A stretch of 64,000 bases of DNA. Origin: Alphaproteobacteria bacterium. GTDB lineage: Bacteria > Pseudomonadota > Alphaproteobacteria > Micropepsales > Micropepsaceae. Shown in pieces: positions 58,853-64,000 of this stretch (position 1 is the first letter of the stretch; each line of letters begins with the position of its first letter). The stretch spans positions 39,068-103,067 of the forward strand of contig PLJH01000027.1 of assembly GCA_003139615.1 (NCBI GenBank). The letters are read 5' to 3'. The position numbers and the translations under genes were made by a program. A model generated the notes under the pieces. It was not told the origin of the DNA and made no database searches. It saw only the letters and a list, made by a program, of their open reading frames with translations.

Positions 58853-58901
58853 CGTCTTCGTCCTCTCGCCATATTCCGCAATCGCGCGGCCTTGGTCGTC
58901 G

Positions 58902-59414
58902 TCAGGGTGATGCCTTTGCTTTGCACCATAATCCCTCGCCCGCGAAGCTTGTAAAGTTGGGGTCGTGTTCGCGCTCTGTCGCTTTGACCGGCGTCTCCCG
59001 TCCCCCATCGTTCTCCGTGAGTGTCCATTGGCAATCCTGCCGATCACGGTCCAGCGTGTAATGAAGCCGATACTGCTTGCCTTTGTCCGGGTAAAAACTG
59101 AGGATTTCCTCGGGGCATGCTGCCAATAAATTATAAGGTCCCCCAAAGTAAAAAAACTTGAAGGCAAATTCCCTGTTCGCCGGAATCTTGTATGAGGTCG
59201 AACCCGGTTTCGGTTGAGGGACCTGAAGTGCATCCGTGCAGCGGGCTGCATCGCGAAAGAAGAGCAATGCCATCGGGCCGTCGGTCGAAACCAGAAGTTC
59301 GGCGGCCTGGTCGTCAGCCGGCTCGCTGTACTGGAGCGCATGGATGGCACATGCGGTTAGCCCCGCCACGCATGCGCCCGCGAGCACCAATCGAATAACG
59401 CGTTTCCAGGACAT
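58902..59414 (-). CDS. Lipoprotein, unknown function
   Basis: A 170-residue precursor with signal peptide (RLVLAGACVAGLTAC) and lipobox LTAC. The mature part contains FKFFYFGGPYNLLAACPEEIL and ends in a region rich in Asp, Glu and Thr. No family recognised. ATG 59414 is preceded by GAGGGGG. It is co-oriented with and 49 bp upstream of merR. Confidence 0.6.
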   Translation of the reverse strand: MSWKRVIRLVLAGACVAGLTACAIHALQYSEPADDQAAELLVSTDGPMALLFFRDAARCTDALQVPQPKPGSTSYKIPANREFAFKFFYFGGPYNLLAACPEEILSFYPDKGKQYRLHYTLDRDRQDCQWTLTENDGGRETPVKATEREHDPNFTSFAGEGLWCKAKASP

Positions 59415-59604
59415 GAGAGCCCCCTCTTCCGAACCGCGATACGCCGCTTCATTCTTCGCGACGTTTCCCGTCTCGGCACCGCCCACAGCCCGGCAAGAAT
59501 GGCACAAAATGCCGCCCGGAACACCCGCATCAGGATGTTGTAAGAGAGCTTCGTAGACTGAAAGTACCGCCCACCCTCCCCTTGCGGGGGCGATTTGAGT
59601 TGGT

Positions 59605-60165
59605 ATGAATCCGATGGAACGATTTCAGGTTTTTGCCCGTTCATTCGCAAACTGGATCTGGCGGGGCGACGGCGCGCATACGTCGTGGGTCCGGCGCGCG
59701 CTGGCGATTGTGTTCGCGTTCCTCGTGCCTATTCCGATTCTGCTGATCCTGCTGTTTCGCTTCGTGCCGGTGCCGGGCACGCCGCAGATGCTCACCTGGC
59801 TCATCGTCGGCGATCCGGTTCACTATCAATGGGTCGCCTATGAAGACATTTCGCCTGCGCTCGGGCGCGCGGTGATCGGTTCCGAAGACCAGAATTTCTG
59901 CAAGCATCATGGCTTCGACTGGAAGTCGATCGACAAGGCGCTCAAGGCGAACAAACGCGGACGTCCGCTGCGCGGCGCCAGCACCATCAGCCAGCAGGTC
60001 GCGCGCACGATGTTTCTGCTGCCGGTGCGAAGCTGGGTGCGCAAAGGCGCCGAGGCCTATCTCACCGTGCTACTCGAAGCGTTGTGGCCGAAGAAGCGCA
60101 TCCTCACGGCCTATCTCAATCTCGTCGATTGCGTTGCCTTGTTGGCACGTCCTTCGGAAGCTTGA
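59605..60165 (+). pseudogene. mtgA: mtgA, truncated by an integrated element
   Basis: The first 175 codons encode the N-terminal part of a monofunctional peptidoglycan transglycosylase: a membrane helix (LAIVFAFLVPIPILLILLF), catalytic Glu in VIGSEDQNF, GASTISQQVARTMFL, and ILTAYLNLVD. After V174-D175 the frame diverges (CVALLARPSEA, then stop), where family members continue WGHG and about 50 further residues. The break coincides with the 3' end of a serine recombinase gene on the other strand, so the gene is disrupted. MtgA is dispensable in E. coli. Confidence 0.85.
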
Positions 60166-61700
60166 GAAGCTATTGATTGGATTGGAAAATCGGGAGGCAG
60201 TCCGGGCGACAGTCCGCTGTCGCCCGGGGCTTGTATGGCTTGGGGAAGGTAGTGAAGCCTGATTTCGACGTTGTCTGCACCGACGATAATCTTCTCGGTT
60301 ATGGCTTCGACAATGCCCCTCTTTTCGTCCTGACCGAGCGACGGCCATCGGCCGTGCAGGTCTCGGGCTTCGGACAGAATTTGACTGCTCGAGAGGCGGT
60401 TGATCTTGAGCACGTCGAGAGCAGCTTGCTCGGCTGGTAGTTGCCGATCGAGCTGCTCGGCCCATTCTTCAAGCGGCCGATAACGGGCGCCGAAGCCGGT
60501 CGAACTAATCTGGCCTTCCTGGTAGAGGCGGAACGTCTGATCCATTTCCCGCTGAACGCTCTGCCGCTCGCGTTCGCAATGCCGGAGGGCTTCCTGCTTT
60601 TGCCCGATAATGTTGTCGGCAAGTTCGAGTTGTTCGGCGACCTGATCATCCGAGAACAGGAAGCCCTTGAGCTGGTCGTGATAGATCGCTTCAAGGTCGC
60701 CGACCGGAATACGGTTCTGGCAAGTCCAGCAGGTGTATTTCGGGCTGCGGGAGGGGACGTACATCTTTTGCCCGCATTCGCACGCGGCGACCCCGCTAAA
60801 GAGGTGTACGGGCTTCCTGCCTACCTTGGAGCCGCGCTTGCGGCCATCGAGGATCGCGTTGCACTGCTCCCATAATTCGACCGAAACAATAGGCTCAACC
60901 TCATGGATGACCCATTCGGATTGGGGCTTGTGTTCGACCCAGCCGGGCCGTGTGGCGCTCGCGGTCGTGTAGTTGACGCGATACTGGCCCTTGGCCGTCG
61001 GGTCTTGTATGAGCCGGGATATGGTCGTGTCGCTCCACTTCGCCCCTCCCCTCGTGCGGAAGCCTCGGTCGTTCAAGATACGCATCACCGTCTTCTTGCG
61101 GCGGTGCTCTAGGAACAGCTCATAGATAAGTTTGCGGATGGATGCCTCGCCCGGGTGCGGAACGACCTTTCCGTCTTTGAGGTGGTAGCCGAATGAAGGA
61201 CGGCCACCGATGGGCGTCCCGCGCTTTGCGCGCATGGGGATCGATGCCGACACTCGGTCCGCGATCTCTTCCCGTTCCCACTGCGCCATTGCCGCGATCA
61301 TCGTATAGAACAGACGGCCCGCCGGAGTTGTCGTGTCGATGCTTTCTTGAAGCGATATCAGATCGGCGTTATTGGCTCGGAAGGTGTCGGACAGATCGAG
61401 CAGTTCGCGTGTGTTGCGCGCAAGTCGTGCCAGCTTCGAAAAAACCAGGCCGCTGATGCGTCCTCTCTCGACATCCGCGAGCATACGTTTGGCTTCTGGA
61501 TGGGAGGAGACGGATTTTCCGCTCACGCCTTCCAGATGATAGACATCGACGACCTTCCAACCCTTGGCGTCGGCATAGGCGCGGGCGCGGGCTTCGTGAT
61601 TTGCGGGGCTCTCGCCGCGGGCCTGATCGTCTGTGGAGACGCGTATCCAAATACCGACACGCTTCTGTCCCTGCTCAACTCCCGCAAGTTTGTTTCTCAT
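60111..61700 (-). CDS. Large serine recombinase / integrase
   Basis: A 529-residue recombinase. The resolvase domain (about 14-160) has the catalytic Ser22 in IRVSTDDQARGES. Next come the recombinase domain (about 190-290; GGRPSFGYHLKDGK, RILNDRGFRTRGGAKWSD), a zinc ribbon (CECG and CWTC) and a coiled-coil tail with an additional C-terminal region. It would insert and excise the element into mtgA. The last codons (TQSTRLR) are read from mtgA-antisense DNA, so the C-terminus is created by integration. ATG 61700 starts it. Confidence 0.92.
   Translation of the reverse strand: MRNKLAGVEQGQKRVGIWIRVSTDDQARGESPANHEARARAYADAKGWKVVDVYHLEGVSGKSVSSHPEAKRMLADVERGRISGLVFSKLARLARNTRELLDLSDTFRANNADLISLQESIDTTTPAGRLFYTMIAAMAQWEREEIADRVSASIPMRAKRGTPIGGRPSFGYHLKDGKVVPHPGEASIRKLIYELFLEHRRKKTVMRILNDRGFRTRGGAKWSDTTISRLIQDPTAKGQYRVNYTTASATRPGWVEHKPQSEWVIHEVEPIVSVELWEQCNAILDGRKRGSKVGRKPVHLFSGVAACECGQKMYVPSRSPKYTCWTCQNRIPVGDLEAIYHDQLKGFLFSDDQVAEQLELADNIIGQKQEALRHCERERQSVQREMDQTFRLYQEGQISSTGFGARYRPLEEWAEQLDRQLPAEQAALDVLKINRLSSSQILSEARDLHGRWPSLGQDEKRGIVEAITEKIIVGADNVEIRLHYLPQAIQAPGDSGLSPGLPPDFPIQSIASQASEGRANKATQSTRLR
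60117..60137. other. Left element/chromosome junction in mtgA
   Basis: The mtgA match runs through GTCGATTG (60124-60131) and then stops: codons give V-D-C instead of V-D-W. The recombinase stop codon is at 60111-60113, on the chromosomal side of this junction. The crossover therefore lies at or just before 60131; the exact core needs the other end. Confidence 0.6.
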
Positions 61701-61829
61701 GAGAAGCCCTCAATATCGCCGCCCAGAGTCTACCGCCTAAGATTTCTTTGGTTCAATAGTTGAGGTTCTTGTTTCCGCTGGAACGGCTACAATTAGGGGT
61801 TCGGCTCAACTCTTCCATCGTCTTCCGGC

Positions 61830-62615
61830 TCATGAGGCGCTCATTATTCGTTGAGCGACGCACAATGAACTCGCTGTGCGGCTTTTGGTTTGCACACGCC
61901 CAATTTCAATCATTTTTGCCAGCACTTCGGATGTTTCATCAACGCCGTAGCGGCACATCGCATCCACACAGGACAGATCGCTGACCATGCTATGGTCGAA
62001 CCCGACCTCTGCTGGGTTTGGACTTTTGACTACCTCAATACCGAACCGCGCGAACAACTCCAGAAAGCCGGTAGCCTCCATCGACTTCCACTCGACTTCG
62101 CCAGCGACATAAGTCGTGGCGCCGACAGCTCTAGATATCTCGAGGCGGTGGGCGGAAGAATGCTGCGCCACGAGCTCGCTCTCCAGCGTCAGGTGTTTAA
62201 CATGCTTAAGCTTTGAAAGCAGGAATGAATTGATCGCAGAATTCAGTGTCAAGAGGTTTGGTCGGTGGTTCGCAAGCTGCTCTTCCAGTGCGGCAACGAA
62301 TCCGGGTGCCGTACGCTCGTGTGCCGGGAAAAGGGCGCAAATCTTATCGATGTGTTCCTCTGACCATTGTGGCTCCCCCGGAGCGATAAGAACGTCGCTA
62401 ATTCTTTGGCCGCGACCTCTCGCTATCGGGACGGTAAGCCAAGCTGCCCTGTCTCTCGTGCGATCAAAAATCCTATTGCGATTGACAAAAGAGTTTGCAT
62501 TTCGGTCTGGCAGCGGAGCGAGGTCTAGCAAGACCGCTACGTCTGCTTCATGCAGCCGAGCGAGATGCCGTAGATTTGGCAGATACCTAGTTGTGACGCA
62601 AGTAACTGATGTCAT
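61830..62615 (-). CDS. WbqC-like family protein
   Basis: A 261-residue protein resembling the WbqC family: N-terminal TTRYLPNLRHLARLHEADVAVLLD, then NSFVNRNRIF and WLTVPIARGRGQRISDV. WbqC-like genes often accompany sugar- or surface-glycan modification, but the biochemical role is not settled. It ends the hydrolase-methyltransferase-WbqC operon, nine bases after the methyltransferase stop. Confidence 0.78.
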   Translation of the reverse strand: MTSVTCVTTRYLPNLRHLARLHEADVAVLLDLAPLPDRNANSFVNRNRIFDRTRDRAAWLTVPIARGRGQRISDVLIAPGEPQWSEEHIDKICALFPAHERTAPGFVAALEEQLANHRPNLLTLNSAINSFLLSKLKHVKHLTLESELVAQHSSAHRLEISRAVGATTYVAGEVEWKSMEATGFLELFARFGIEVVKSPNPAEVGFDHSMVSDLSCVDAMCRYGVDETSEVLAKMIEIGRVQTKSRTASSLCVAQRIMSAS

Positions 62616-62624
62616 TGTTCTGGT

Positions 62625-63287
62625 TCATACAACGTTGGGCTGCGCGACGGCGTAGGCCCAATCCGCATCGCCGGTTTCCCGGACATCGCGAAGTACCATC
62701 ACCACGTCAAATCCAGCTCGCTCAAGTTCAGCGCACCATTCTGAGATCGCTGATCGGTAAGTTGAGACAATAGCACCATGGTAATCTTCCTGGACGTATC
62801 CAGCAGGTTGTCCACGGCGCGCTAAATGGGAAGAGCAAACCAGAATGCCGCGTTCGCTCAACGCCTCTCTGGCTAGGCTCAATGCCGCACTGCGTCTCTC
62901 CAACGGGTGAAGCATATCGATGACGTTGCGCAGCATCAATACGGCGTCGTAAGAGTGTCGAGTGACTTCCAATCGAAACATGTCGCCTTGCCTAAAGTCC
63001 GCGTTCGGAAAACGCGCTCTTGCTGCGCCGGTCATCGCTTCTGAGTTGTCTATACCCACATACGCTCGCCAGTTGCTGCCGGTCGCCGCTAGAAAGCGCC
63101 CAGCTCCACAGCCTAGGTCGAGAACCGAGAATTCGGGGCGGAGGAACCGCTCGAAGCAAAACCTTTCGGCAGCCGAAAGTTCTTCCCATCCTGCGTAGGC
63201 CTGCACCACAGAAGGCCTAGACAGCGCGGCCACGTAATCCGCCTCCAATCCATCCTGCTGAGGGATGGTCCCTTCTTGGTCACTCAC
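62625..63287 (-). CDS. Class I SAM-dependent methyltransferase (element cargo)
   Basis: A 220-residue methyltransferase. Motif I is SVLDLGCGAGRFL, motif post-I YVGIDNSEAM, and a later DAVLMLRNVIDML. The GTG start (63287) overlaps the hydrolase stop (GTGA), so the two are translationally coupled. Substrate unknown; neighbours suggest a small molecule or glycan. Unlike the methyltransferase at 68-883, it belongs to the element. Confidence 0.82.
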   Translation of the reverse strand: MSDQEGTIPQQDGLEADYVAALSRPSVVQAYAGWEELSAAERFCFERFLRPEFSVLDLGCGAGRFLAATGSNWRAYVGIDNSEAMTGAARARFPNADFRQGDMFRLEVTRHSYDAVLMLRNVIDMLHPLERRSAALSLAREALSERGILVCSSHLARRGQPAGYVQEDYHGAIVSTYRSAISEWCAELERAGFDVVMVLRDVRETGDADWAYAVAQPNVV

Positions 63288-63994
63288 AGCGTCGCCGCCA
63301 TGAAGTCTGTGAGCGCGACTGCCATCAACTGCCACTCATCGCCTTCAGCGTACCAGTGATCTGCACCCTCGATTTCCAAGAGAGATGCATTGGGCATAAC
63401 CCGAACTAGATCGCGCGAGTGACGGATTGGAACTGCCGTGTCCGCTGTTCCGTGAACAATTCGGACTGCTGCGTTTATTTTTGAGGCCGCGGCGTAAGTG
63501 TTGTGGAAAAGGGCATCTATGACAGCACCGTATTCCAATTCCGCTTTGTCAGAGTACCAATCCTCTCCCCACTTTTTCATGTGTGCCGAGCCGTATTGAC
63601 GTTCGTATCCCTCAGGCAGAAAACTGCTGGGCGACTTTAAGCCGATAGCCTTGATGTTTGGGAAATTCGCCGCCTCTAAGAGCGCGACATTGCCGCCGTA
63701 GCTCGAACCGATTACGCCGATCCTGGAAATGTTATGCCGTCCGTTCTTCGAAATATATTCCATCACTCCGCGGAAGTTCTGGCATCCCCTGGTCAGTGTC
63801 AGGTCTTCATATTTTCCCGGTGAATAGCCGAGCCCCGTGAAATCGAACAGGAACGTCGCGATGCCACGCTCGAGGAGCATCGGAACTAGATTTTGCCAAG
63901 TTTGACCTTTGCTGCCGTTCCGGCCGTCGCCGGTCGCAAGCACCACAAGCGGACAACCCGCTGGCGAGGATGGGAGTGCCCAAGCCCCGAACAA
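63284..63994 (-). CDS. Alpha/beta hydrolase, 5' end cut by window edge
   Basis: About 236 residues visible. The nucleophile serine is in GVIGSSYGGNVALLEAA, a catalytic Asp in IVHGTADTAVP, and His in IEGADHWYAEG. Upstream LFDFTGLGYSPGKYE resembles dipeptidyl-peptidase-like and other hydrolases. The frame remains open to the edge, so the true start lies beyond. It heads the visible operon with the methyltransferase and WbqC-like gene. Confidence 0.8.
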   Translation of the reverse strand: MFGAWALPSSPAGCPLVVLATGDGRNGSKGQTWQNLVPMLLERGIATFLFDFTGLGYSPGKYEDLTLTRGCQNFRGVMEYISKNGRHNISRIGVIGSSYGGNVALLEAANFPNIKAIGLKSPSSFLPEGYERQYGSAHMKKWGEDWYSDKAELEYGAVIDALFHNTYAAASKINAAVRIVHGTADTAVPIRHSRDLVRVMPNASLLEIEGADHWYAEGDEWQLMAVALTDFMAATL

Positions 63995-64000
63995 CGTGTG

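Larger units (their letters stand above)
60131..64000. mobile_element. Integrated serine-recombinase element (left part)
   Basis: From the mtgA junction to the window edge: serine recombinase, WbqC-like, methyltransferase and alpha/beta-hydrolase genes, all on the minus strand. Base composition from about 61.7 kb is visibly less GC-rich than the flanking backbone. The right end and the remaining mtgA fragment lie outside the window. Confidence 0.75.

Overview
This window is chromosomal DNA from an alphaproteobacterium. GC is high and genes are tightly packed with ATGA/GTGA overlaps. Gene order is diagnostic: ChvI-ChvG-HprK-EIIA-HPr, AhcY, a DivL-type pseudokinase, TsaE-AmgK-MurU-AddB-AddA-TrxA, IhfB-LapA-PyrF-TrpFBA-AccD-FolC, AroA-Cmk-RpsA and RpoN-LptB-LptA-LptC-KdsD all match the core alphaproteobacterial backbone. 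The genus cannot be fixed from sequence alone; a Rhizomicrobium/Micropepsales-like or related free-living lineage is a guess. AddAB in place of RecBCD, the DivL-like gene and GANTC-rich regulatory DNA point to a CcrM/CtrA-type cell cycle.

Layout. 1-6.6 kb: a methyltransferase, the ChvI/ChvG two-component system, HprK/EIIA-Man/HPr (nitrogen-type phosphotransfer), a GumN/TraB protein and a sulfotransferase. 6.6-16.7 kb: AhcY behind a clear sigma-70 promoter, a TPR protein, a Tat-exported plant-PPO-like tyrosinase, the DivL-like protein (phosphorylatable residue is Phe), a type II NADH dehydrogenase, and an adrenodoxin-type ferredoxin with its reductase. 16.8-25.9 kb: tsaE-amgK-murU-addB-addA-trxA (tRNA modification, cell-wall recycling, break repair, redox). 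25.9-36.3 kb (minus strand): aroA-cmk-rpsA, then ihfB-lapA-pyrF-trpF-trpB-trpA-accD-folC. 36.3-40.1 kb: an acidic TIGR02300 protein, tRNA-Ala(GGC), a GMC oxidoreductase with a small membrane-anchored partner, then Hsp20 and DUF1150 behind a sigma-32-like promoter and a ROSE-like hairpin. 40.1-46.7 kb (minus): kdsD-lptC-lptA-lptB-rpoN-hpf-ptsN, and rnd downstream of tRNA-Leu(CAG). 47-55.8 kb: YbjQ, a small membrane protein, an NDUFA9-like protein, UppP and gltD-gltB.

55.85-64 kb is the accessory end. It opens with about 1 kb of repeat-rich non-coding DNA, followed by a truncated hypothetical gene, two lipoproteins and a MerR regulator. A textbook MerR-type promoter overlaps the merR stop codon and points at a SnoaL-like gene. 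At about 60.13 kb the peptidoglycan transglycosylase gene mtgA is cut after codon 175 by an integrated element encoding a large serine recombinase. The element then carries an alpha/beta-hydrolase - methyltransferase - WbqC operon that runs off the right edge. Its GC looks visibly lower than the backbone.

The most interesting signals are the mtgA-disrupting element and its cargo, the DivL-like protein with Phe at the phospho-site and its GANTC/CtrA-like promoter, the candidate RNA thermometer on hsp20, the MerR promoter, paired dyads upstream of gltD, and a dispersed paired-palindrome repeat present twice.
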